NCBI GenBank assembly: GCA_965370715.1
Contig: CBDUVQ010000058.1
Span: 1 to 5,648 of the forward strand
Origin: JAFCBV01 sp965370715
GTDB taxonomy: Archaea; EX4484-52; B79-G9
Length of the DNA stretch: 5,648 bases
Reading direction: 5' to 3'
Both the position numbers and the translations under genes were made by a program. This document shows positions 1 to 5,403 of this stretch, in pieces. How positions within the stretch are numbered: position 1 is the stretch's first letter; the number at the start of each line of letters is the position of its first letter. The notes beneath the pieces are model-generated. The model did not search any database and was not told the origin of the DNA. It saw only the letters and a program-made list of their open reading frames with translations.

Positions 1-957
1 CACATAGAAATAAGAACACAGGGCAAAGATGCCAAAAAAAAGAAATATTATCTTGCGCATTCTTTGCGGCGCGGTAAAAAAGTAAGGAAACTCAGGTTTT
101 ACCTCGGTCTGAACTTAACAGAAAAAGAACTTGCGCAAAAAAGGAAATATGCAGAGGAAACTATAAAGAAAAGAATAAGAGCAGAGGAAATCATATCTGA
201 TCCATTTCATACTGTTCTGTCTTCTAAAGAGCAGGATGAACTTAAGGCGCTTGAGGCAAAGTGTGATATAAAAGTCAGTCATCTATCAGAAATGGACTGG
301 GCTAAATACATACGATTATTTACATATGACACAAATGCTATTGAGGGTTCTACTTTAACAGCGCATGAAGTTGACAGTATCCTTGTAAAGAACAAACTGC
401 CAAAAGATAAGTCAAAGTACGATATCTCTGAAACATACGGGGTTTCAGAAGCAGTACAATACATTAGAGAAACAGGGGAACACATTTCACTGGATCTGAT
501 GAAGAAAATACATAAAATTGTCTTTAAGGAGTCAAAAGATTTTGCAGGCAAGTTCAGGTCAAAAGGTATAGAAGTTGCAGTTGTAAATGCAGATGGAAAG
601 ATTATTCACAGGGGTGCGCCGTCAGCTTATGTGACAAAGCTTCTTGATGAATTGGTGAACTGGTATAATCTGAACAAAATGAAATATCCACCGATAGTTC
701 TTGCTTGTGTTGTTCACAACCAGTTTGAGAATGTTCATCCATTTCAGGACGGGAACGGAAGAGTTGGCAGGCTTCTTCTTAACAATATCCTGCTTAAGTA
801 CGGTCTTCCTCCTGTCAATATTGAATTGAAGAATAGGGCACAATATTACAATGCCCTACAGGAATATGAAAATAACCATAATTTAAGACCGACAATAGAA
901 CTCATAATAAAGGAATACAAAGCCATGAATAAGTTATTCTCCGATAAAGAGGGGTGA
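1..957 (+). CDS. Fic-family protein adenylyltransferase, class II self-inhibited type (5' end outside window)
   Basis: Fic enzymes move AMP (sometimes another nucleotide-linked group) from ATP to a Ser, Thr or Tyr hydroxyl of a target protein. The complete active-site motif HPFQDGNGRVGR is at 736-771, with the catalytic His and the phosphate-binding DGNGR loop intact. The preceding segment (GKFR..., then KYPPIVLACVVHNQF) fits the Fic fold and substrate flap. An inhibitory-helix motif, TNAIEG (331-348), lies before the core and matches (S/T)xxxE(G/N). Its Glu normally blocks productive ATP binding, which makes this a class II, self-inhibited Fic. The frame is open to base 1, and residues before the TTG at 64 (KKKYYLAHSLRRGKKVRK) look like genuine protein, so I treat the gene as continuing upstream rather than starting at 64. 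That N-terminal part is very basic and could bind nucleic acid (inference). The stop TGA lies inside a hairpin. The target is unknown. Confidence 0.9.
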   Translation, partial: HIEIRTQGKDAKKKKYYLAHSLRRGKKVRKLRFYLGLNLTEKELAQKRKYAEETIKKRIRAEEIISDPFHTVLSSKEQDELKALEAKCDIKVSHLSEMDWAKYIRLFTYDTNAIEGSTLTAHEVDSILVKNKLPKDKSKYDISETYGVSEAVQYIRETGEHISLDLMKKIHKIVFKESKDFAGKFRSKGIEVAVVNADGKIIHRGAPSAYVTKLLDELVNWYNLNKMKYPPIVLACVVHNQFENVHPFQDGNGRVGRLLLNNILLKYGLPPVNIELKNRAQYYNALQEYENNHNLRPTIELIIKEYKAMNKLFSDKEG

Positions 958-983
958 CTACATTACTTAGCGCTGTAGTCACC
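953..983. terminator. Perfect 10-bp inverted repeat overlapping the fic stop codon; possible bidirectional terminator or 3' stabiliser
   Basis: GGTGACTACA (953-962) is the exact reverse complement of TGTAGTCACC (974-983), with an 11-base loop. The fic stop TGA (955-957) is in the left arm. The right arm ends on the first base of the minus-strand stop of the HicB remnant (983-985). No strong T-run follows on the plus strand, so it does not look like a bacterial intrinsic terminator. A role in 3'-end formation between convergent genes, or as a 3' stabilising structure, is inferred from its position. Confidence 0.5.
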
Positions 984-1117
984 TAACCAATGATTTTACA
1001 GAAACAGTCTCTATTGTCAACTTCAATACAGACCCGTATTGCTTCCTTAATGCGCTCCATAGCTTCCTGTACTGTCTTTCCCTGAGTATAACAACCAGAA
1101 ATATCCGGTACTTTAGG
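983..1117 (-). pseudogene. HicB-type antitoxin remnant, N-terminus missing
   Basis: Read on the minus strand this is a 44-codon open stretch ending in TAG (983-985). It begins PKVPDISGCYTQGKTVQEAM and continues with an ERIKEAI helix. This is the HicB core pattern VPDxxGCxTQGxTxxEAxxxIKEAI. In intact HicB the first strands (roughly 20-25 residues, typically starting MK-(F/Y)-T-V) precede this point. Here an in-frame TAA (1118-1120) sits directly upstream and no start codon is available, so the 5' part is lost. HicB proteins neutralise the HicA mRNA-cleaving toxin, and many stand-alone HicB-like proteins also exist. No HicA-like frame is visible nearby. The upstream break coincides with the start of the DinD remnant on the other strand. 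Identity rests on my recall of the motif; I am fairly confident of the family and confident it is broken. Confidence 0.75.
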
Positions 1118-1250
1118 TTATTCTAAATGGAAAAATTTCGTAAAAGTTATAGAAAAAGCAAAAATATCTTGTATAAATGCAGGGCAAGAAGCAGATAATC
1201 ATTTTCCTGACATCAGGAAAACGATAGACATGCCAAAAGGAGCAAGCTAA
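1113..1250 (+). pseudogene. Internal fragment of DNA-damage-inducible protein D (DinD)-like gene
   Basis: A 45-codon plus-strand stretch reads LGYSKWKNFVKVIEKAK, then SCINAGQEADNHFPDIRKTI, then DMPKGAS and a TAA (1248-1250). From memory it aligns without gaps to the N-terminal part of DinD, where E. coli has LEYSEYRHFIPVIERAKEAC, then NSGQ..DDHF and GKGGQ. Intact DinD proteins continue with a segment like LSRYACYLIAQNGDP and reach about 270-300 residues. Nothing like this follows in any frame, and the first 25 or so residues that should precede LGYS are missing too, so both ends are gone. In E. coli, DinD is LexA-controlled and inhibits RecA filament activity; homologues are spread on mobile and accessory DNA. 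This piece is surely non-functional as DinD. Expression as a small peptide is not suggested, since no start codon precedes it. Confidence 0.75.
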
Positions 1251-1397
1251 AATTCAAAAAACAGCAGTTTAGACTGATTCCCCTCATCTTGCCGACAATC
1301 ACAATAACACATATAAAACTTAAACATTGATAAATAACAGATAGAATTAACCATAAATTACACAGGTGTATGCGCATTTAACAAAGTATCCGTCAAG
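1251..1397. other. Non-coding stretch before aRF1
   Basis: After the DinD remnant stop there is no recognisable gene in any frame on either strand. The longest minus-strand reading with an ATG here is about 35 codons and resembles nothing I know. The segment becomes strongly A+T-rich towards 1305-1360, as expected for an archaeal promoter region. Any further decayed remains are too eroded for me to identify. Confidence 0.6.
1351..1361 (+). promoter_or_regulatory. Possible TATA box for the aRF1 gene
   Basis: CCATAAATTAC is the TATA-like block closest to the TTG start, with its centre about 42 bases upstream. If used, transcription would start around 1382 and leave a leader of about 15 bases. 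Another A/T-rich block, CATATAAAAC (about 1309-1318), is an alternative. The evidence is compositional only. Confidence 0.3.
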
Positions 1398-2597
1398 TTG
1401 TCGGACAGGGAATTGAAGCAGTTAATCAAAACTCTTTCTAAAATACGCGGAAGGCACACAGAACTCGTCACAGTATTCATTCCTGCAGGCTACAACATCA
1501 ATGAGATGAAAAACCTCATCGCCAACGAGCTTGGCACAGCCACAAACATCAAATCAAGAGCCACGCGAAAAAACGTACTGGGATCATTAGAGAAAGTAGC
1601 GCAAAAACTCAAGACCTATAAAGAGACACCGCAAAACGGACTTGCCATCTTCTGCGGAAATACATCTGAAAAAGAAGGTGTTTCAGACATAGATATATGG
1701 GCTGTCGAGCCACAAGAGCCGATAAACCAGAGGCTTTACAGGTGCGACCAGAGATTTGTCCTTGAACCCCTTGAAAACATGGTGCGCGAAAAAGAGATAT
1801 ACGGGCTAATCACAATAGACAGCAGCAATGCAACAATCGCATTCCTGAAAGGAAAAAGCATCTCAATATCCAAGAAGATGACATCTCTCGTACCCGGGAA
1901 AACCGGTAAAGGCGGGCAGTCAGCACAAAGATTCGAGCGCGTCAGGAGAGGTCTTTTGCTGTCATTTGAAAAAGAAGCAGGGGAAATCGCAACCAAGACA
2001 TTTGAGCAGGAAAAAGACCTGGTCGGGATAATCCTCGGCGGACCCGGACCGGTCAAAGACGATTTTGCAGAGGGTGACTTCCTGTCAGAAGCCCTGAAAC
2101 ACAAGATACTTGGCATAAAAGACATCGGATATGCAGACACAAGCGGCGTAAAAGAGCTTGTTGAAAGATCAGAAGACATCCTCCGCGAGACAAGCGTGGT
2201 TTATGAAAAGAACCTGCTAAACAGGTTTTACCTGAACCTCCAGAAAGACACAGGACTCTCCATATACGGCATAATGGAAGTCAAAAAAACCATGGATACT
2301 GGAGCTGTTGACACACTGATCATCTCAGAAGCATTTGAATTCGATTATTTTGAGATAAAGTGCAAAAAGTGCTCTTATAAGGAAAGTAAAGTAATAAGAA
2401 AAGACAGAGTACCCTCAAAATGCCCTTCCTGCGGATCGGATATATTCATAGTATCAAAAGACATCTTTGAAGAATTCGAACGGCTATGTGAAGAAACAGG
2501 CGCAAAAATGGAAATCGTCTCCGACGAGACTCCTGAGGGAGTATCATTCCTGAGACTGGGCGGCATAGGCGCAATCCTCCGCTACAGAACCGCATAA
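1398..2597 (+). CDS. prf1: Peptide chain release factor aRF1 (archaeal/eukaryotic class 1)
   Basis: This factor recognises all three stop codons in the ribosomal A site and triggers hydrolysis of peptidyl-tRNA; in archaea it is delivered by aEF1A. The 399 residues cover the full family, slightly shorter than the usual 410-420. Domain 1 has TATNIKS (47-53), the stop-codon reader, and YRCDQRF (114-120), the YxCxxxF element. Domain 2 has the catalytic GGQ at 172-174 within GKTGKGGQSAQRFERVR. Domain 3 carries CKKC (322-325) and CPSC (342-345), a likely zinc-binding minidomain as in many archaeal aRF1. It ends in the conserved GGIGAILRYR. The start is a TTG: no in-frame ATG or GTG exists just upstream, and the next internal ATG would remove the conserved first helix and strand. 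No Shine-Dalgarno is visible. There is no intein at the GGQ site. The gene converges on the NYN gene with a 3-base gap. Confidence 0.96.
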   Translation: MSDRELKQLIKTLSKIRGRHTELVTVFIPAGYNINEMKNLIANELGTATNIKSRATRKNVLGSLEKVAQKLKTYKETPQNGLAIFCGNTSEKEGVSDIDIWAVEPQEPINQRLYRCDQRFVLEPLENMVREKEIYGLITIDSSNATIAFLKGKSISISKKMTSLVPGKTGKGGQSAQRFERVRRGLLLSFEKEAGEIATKTFEQEKDLVGIILGGPGPVKDDFAEGDFLSEALKHKILGIKDIGYADTSGVKELVERSEDILRETSVVYEKNLLNRFYLNLQKDTGLSIYGIMEVKKTMDTGAVDTLIISEAFEFDYFEIKCKKCSYKESKVIRKDRVPSKCPSCGSDIFIVSKDIFEEFERLCEETGAKMEIVSDETPEGVSFLRLGGIGAILRYRTA

Positions 2598-2600
2598 CCG

Positions 2601-3062
2601 TCATGGCTCTCTCAAATCAATAACAACATCCGCTGCCCTCTGGAGCCCTTTTGAAAACCCGGGATTTTGTCCCATGATTATTACTTTCTTGCCCATCTCC
2701 TTAGCGCGCTGGACAACAGGCAAAAAATCCGCATCTCTTGTCCCAAGCGCAATTAGATCAATATTCTTATTATAAACAGCATCCATCGCCGCAACAGATA
2801 AGTATACATCAACATCAGTCTGGTCTTCCTTTGTCCCGCCCATACCGATGACAGGCTCAACACCCTGGTTAGCCACTGCCTCGACCAGTTTCACAGGAGC
2901 AAACTGATTCAAAAACACGCGCGCAACTACAATCCTGCCATGCGCCATTGTTTTTAACCTGAACTTATTCAAATCTATCGAAAACTCCTTCCTCAATAGA
3001 TTCGGACCATCTATCAAAAGTGCAATTCTTGGCTCACTAAACCTCTTAAAAAAGCGAAACAT
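2601..3062 (-). CDS. NYN-domain (PIN-like) putative ribonuclease, TIGR00288/LabA-like family
   Basis: The 153 residues form a single NYN domain, a PIN-like fold that usually cleaves RNA using Mg or Mn held by clustered Asp residues. The acidic positions are in order: D18 in LLIDGPNLL (with N21), D83 and D85 in QTDVDVYL, and D110 and D112 in LGTRDADFLP. The last corresponds to the family's SGDxDF site. The VFLNQFAPVKLVEAVANQG stretch is typical of the archaeal TIGR00288 group as I recall it. The biological substrate is not known for this group; RNA turnover or processing is inferred. There is no signal peptide or membrane helix, so it should be cytosolic. The ATG start is supported by a GGAGG seven bases upstream. 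It ends tail to tail with aRF1, which gives no hint of a shared role. Confidence 0.88.
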   Translation of the reverse strand: MFRFFKRFSEPRIALLIDGPNLLRKEFSIDLNKFRLKTMAHGRIVVARVFLNQFAPVKLVEAVANQGVEPVIGMGGTKEDQTDVDVYLSVAAMDAVYNKNIDLIALGTRDADFLPVVQRAKEMGKKVIIMGQNPGFSKGLQRAADVVIDLREP

Positions 3063-3069
3063 ATGAAAA

Positions 3070-3074
3070 CCTCC
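3070..3074 (-). promoter_or_regulatory. Strong Shine-Dalgarno of the NYN gene
   Basis: On the minus strand GGAGG is followed by TTTTCAT and then the ATG at 3062-3060, a spacing of seven bases. This fixes the start codon. It is the only clear Shine-Dalgarno among the starts in this window, so the NYN mRNA should have a leader while most others appear leaderless. Confidence 0.8.
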
Positions 3075-3123
3075 AATACTATAATATTTAGATACAACTT
3101 AAAAACAGATTGTGCTTAAAGTA

Positions 3124-3157
3124 TTAAATATATATACTGCATTGTTGTATATATTAT
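3124..3157. promoter_or_regulatory. Divergent promoter region with AT-rich inverted repeat
   Basis: ATATATAC (3130-3137) and GTATATAT (3147-3154) are perfect inverted arms separated by nine bases. The left block (TTAAATATATATAC) is TATA-like on both strands. For the plus-strand membrane gene it lies about 28-37 bases before the ATG, giving an almost leaderless transcript. For the minus-strand NYN gene it would place the transcription start near 3105, leaving about 40 bases of leader with the Shine-Dalgarno. The symmetry may simply reflect two opposed TATA boxes, or it may be an operator. Confidence 0.45.
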
Positions 3158-3163
3158 AACCAT

Positions 3164-3517
3164 ATGGACCATAATATACGAATTGCAGGGGTTCTGGCAT
3201 GGATGGCATTAGGACTGGTCATAGGATTCGTCGTTTATTCCGTATTGAGTCTGTATTCACTATCGAGTGTCATCATTGCACTGGCTGCCGGCGCGTTCAG
3301 TGCCGCCATGACAATCCTTTTGTACAAGGAACAGGAATCAGACAGTGACAAATTCTTCATCGGGCTCTGCGCATTATCTGTCGCAGGCCTTGCCTGTGGA
3401 GCGAAGTTTTTCAAATACTACACACCAGTAGAATTCACTATTAGTGGACTGGTCATCGGCATCCTGATAGGGGTCCTGGTATCCATGATGCTTGTAGTTT
3501 ACCTGATAAATGATTAG
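3164..3517 (+). CDS. Small four-helix membrane protein, function unknown
   Basis: I do not recognise this 117-residue protein. Its sequence predicts four membrane helices at about 7-29, 33-54, 64-83 and 91-115. They are joined by very short loops; the only clearly polar one is KEQESDSDK (55-63) between helices 2 and 3. The last helix is glycine-rich (SGLVIGILIGVLVSMM). There is no cleavable signal peptide and no soluble domain. The two halves could be a repeated two-helix unit, each half ending near an aromatic or charged turn, but the similarity is too weak to assert. The ATG lies just after TATA-like DNA and has no Shine-Dalgarno, as expected for a leaderless message. The TAG stop overlaps the stop of the antiporter gene on the other strand. 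Convergent orientation argues against an operon with the antiporter. Confidence 0.8.
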   Translation: MDHNIRIAGVLAWMALGLVIGFVVYSVLSLYSLSSVIIALAAGAFSAAMTILLYKEQESDSDKFFIGLCALSVAGLACGAKFFKYYTPVEFTISGLVIGILIGVLVSMMLVVYLIND

Positions 3518-5310
3518 CCACATACGATTTTTCGATGAAGGTCCTTGAGATACTCCGGACGGTACTCCTCAACTATCTCCTCTTCTTTCTTTCGCTCAAG
3601 ATATACTATCTCTTTTTTTCTTAATTCATCTATATCTTTTTTCGACGTGAATATCTGACCGAGATAGTTCCCGATTCTCTCGGAACTTATTAGTTTCGGA
3701 AGTATTACATAATCTGCACCGTCATCATAGAGTTCAAGTGCCTCATCAGGATCATTTGCCGTGACGAGAAGATCTGTATTCGGATTGACCTCCCGGCATT
3801 TTTCAATAAGCAATTTGTTGCTGTCAAGCTCAGGAATTGTAGATATTATCAGCCTTGCCTGTTTGAAGTTCATCTTTTCAAGGACTTCCATGTGGCTGAT
3901 GTCACCATACATGCAGTGTATGCCCTTATCTATCAGCTTCTTTATCACAGCAGGATTGTAGTCAACCACAATAAACGATTTGCCATATCTTTGCAGCACT
4001 TCAATTATACCCTGGCCCATAGTATGTGCACCGCAGATTATGACATGATCGATAATCTTTGCCTTCTCTTTCGGCAGGTTCACAAGACCGTGTGTTCCAA
4101 AATGTCTCAGGTATTTAAGAGGAACAAAAAGCCCGGAACACGATGAATAGAGAGCATTATGATATCTTATGAAGTAAGATGTCACTGTGATTGTAATGAC
4201 TGCAAGAATCGTTGTCAGCGAAACTATCTGCATCGAAAGGACACCGGTTGTATATCCAAGTGCTGCAAGTATCAGTGAAAATTCAGAGACCTGTGCAAGC
4301 CCTGTCCCAGAGATAAATGCAGTTCTCCCTTCATAGCCGAACACTGTTATGATTACTGTTGTAAGCACAGGTTTTATGACAAGTACAATAAATGAAAATA
4401 AAACTATCGGACCGATTAGTGCAGGGATATCCGTAAGCACAAGCTGCATACCAAGTGATACAAAGAAAATAGTTGCAAAGAAATCACGAAGCGATGATAT
4501 TCTTCCGATGATCTCAAGATTATAAGGAAACACCGCAAGACTGAGACCGGCAAGAAATCCCCCGATAGCTATGGAACATCCTGCAAGGTGAGAGAGTGTG
4601 CAGAACACAAACGCTACGAGAAGTGATGAGAGAAAGACGACTTCAGATGACTTCGATATACTTTTAACAAAAGAGGGAAAAATGTATTTTGATGAGACAA
4701 TTGCAAGTGAAAACAAGCCAATGCCTTTAAGCAACGCAATAATGATGATTTGCGGGCTGAAATGCTCTATATTGCCAATAACAGACATTGCCATGACAAC
4801 CAGGATATCCTGCATCAATAGAAACCCAATCATGATTCTCCCATGTAGGGTATCAATCTCATTCTTATCCTGCAGTATCTTAATTACAAGCATTGTGCTC
4901 GAAAACGCAACGATTAGCCCAAGGTATATTGCAGTCATGAAAGGATAGCCAAAATACACAGCGCCAAAAACACCGAATGCAAATGACGCAAGAACCTGCG
5001 CTATCGCACCGAAACTCGAGACAAATCCAACATCTTTCAGCCGGGAAAGATCTATTTCCATACCTACAATGAACAGAAGAAACGTTATTCCAAGCTCAGA
5101 TAGTGTCAGGATAAGCGCATGATCAGACACAAGTCCCCCATACCCGGGGATGTTCAAAAGCAGGGCAAGTTCAGGTCCTATGATTATGCCCGCAATGATA
5201 TATGCAGGAATAAGAGGCTGTTTTAGCATTGACGATATATATGCAAGTATCGCAGCAGCTGCAAATACTATACCCACATCAAAAAGAGAACTAATACTAA
5301 CTACGTCCAT
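3514..5310 (-). CDS. CPA2-family monovalent cation (probably K+):proton antiporter with C-terminal TrkA-N/RCK_N domain
   Basis: This 598-residue protein exchanges K+ or Na+ for protons across the cell membrane and so controls ion balance and pH. Residues 1 to about 385 form the Na_H_Exchanger domain with roughly 12-13 hydrophobic helices. Family landmarks include PAYIIAGIIIGP (35-46), ELGITFLLFIVGMEID (72-87), AFSSTM (135-140) and GTGLAQVSEFSLIL (335-348). The ion-site pair is Q167-D168 (LLMQDILVV), the KefB/KefC-type QD rather than the DD of electrogenic Na+ antiporters; K+/H+ exchange is inferred from that. A linker leads to an RCK_N domain (about 421-540) with a GAHTMG nucleotide loop (427-432) and an acidic D450 that should bind the NAD(H) ribose. 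The tail (555-598) is highly charged, and no full RCK_C domain is present. The ATG lies about 27 bases from a good TATA box. No KefF/KefG-like partner gene is in the window. Confidence 0.92.
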   Translation of the reverse strand: MDVVSISSLFDVGIVFAAAAILAYISSMLKQPLIPAYIIAGIIIGPELALLLNIPGYGGLVSDHALILTLSELGITFLLFIVGMEIDLSRLKDVGFVSSFGAIAQVLASFAFGVFGAVYFGYPFMTAIYLGLIVAFSSTMLVIKILQDKNEIDTLHGRIMIGFLLMQDILVVMAMSVIGNIEHFSPQIIIIALLKGIGLFSLAIVSSKYIFPSFVKSISKSSEVVFLSSLLVAFVFCTLSHLAGCSIAIGGFLAGLSLAVFPYNLEIIGRISSLRDFFATIFFVSLGMQLVLTDIPALIGPIVLFSFIVLVIKPVLTTVIITVFGYEGRTAFISGTGLAQVSEFSLILAALGYTTGVLSMQIVSLTTILAVITITVTSYFIRYHNALYSSCSGLFVPLKYLRHFGTHGLVNLPKEKAKIIDHVIICGAHTMGQGIIEVLQRYGKSFIVVDYNPAVIKKLIDKGIHCMYGDISHMEVLEKMNFKQARLIISTIPELDSNKLLIEKCREVNPNTDLLVTANDPDEALELYDDGADYVILPKLISSERIGNYLGQIFTSKKDIDELRKKEIVYLERKKEEEIVEEYRPEYLKDLHRKIVCG

Positions 5311-5330
5311 ATCCCATTTTATGGCTTAAG

Positions 5331-5350
5331 TACTATATATCTTTTTTTTA
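5331..5350 (-). promoter_or_regulatory. BRE and TATA box of the antiporter gene
   Basis: Read on the minus strand, a purine run TAAAAAAAAG (5350-5341) is followed at once by ATATATAGTA (5340-5331). This is the usual order of BRE and TATA elements. The TATA block is 21-30 bases from the ATG, so transcription should begin at or within a base or two of the start codon. No good Shine-Dalgarno lies between, which supports a leaderless message. Confidence 0.55.
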
Positions 5351-5370
5351 TCATCCCTCCCTATTCGTTA

Positions 5371-5380
5371 GATTAATATA
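5371..5380 (+). promoter_or_regulatory. TATA box of the right-edge gene
   Basis: GATTAATATA ends 24 bases before the ATG at 5404, the spacing expected for a leaderless archaeal transcript. No Shine-Dalgarno is present in the bases before the ATG (CAATATTTACTC). Confidence 0.45.
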
Positions 5381-5403
5381 CTGGCTCCACACAATATTTA
5401 CTC

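Noticed and set aside
64..66. TTG as the start of the fic gene
   Set aside because: The frame stays open to base 1 and the preceding 21 codons (ending KKKKYYLAHS) are protein-like and continuous with the basic N-terminal module, so the true start is probably upstream of the window.
953..990. Integron attC site, suggested by ACCTAAC after the hairpin
   Set aside because: ACCTAAC fits one core box, but there is no matching GTTRRRY partner at the right distance and no integrase or cassette array.
1251..1397. Continuation of DinD in a shifted frame
   Set aside because: None of the plus-strand frames shows the expected LSRYACYLIxQNGDP-like segment, so the fragment ends rather than shifts.
1890..1925. 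Intein at the aRF1 GGQ site, a known insertion point in some archaea
   Set aside because: The sequence is continuous across GKTGKGGQSAQRF with no insertion.
1736..2179. 147-codon open frame on the minus strand inside aRF1
   Set aside because: It is opposite the conserved GGQ and domain 2 region, has a Ser/Pro-rich shadow composition and matches no family.
3515..3538. Pyrrolysine read-through of the TAG ending the small membrane protein
   Set aside because: Read-through would add only six residues after the TAG position before a TGA, with no domain gained, and nothing in the window suggests pyrrolysine machinery.
4598..4948. 116-codon plus-strand open frame inside the antiporter
   Set aside because: It is antisense to conserved transmembrane helices and has shadow-like composition with no promoter or ribosome-binding site.
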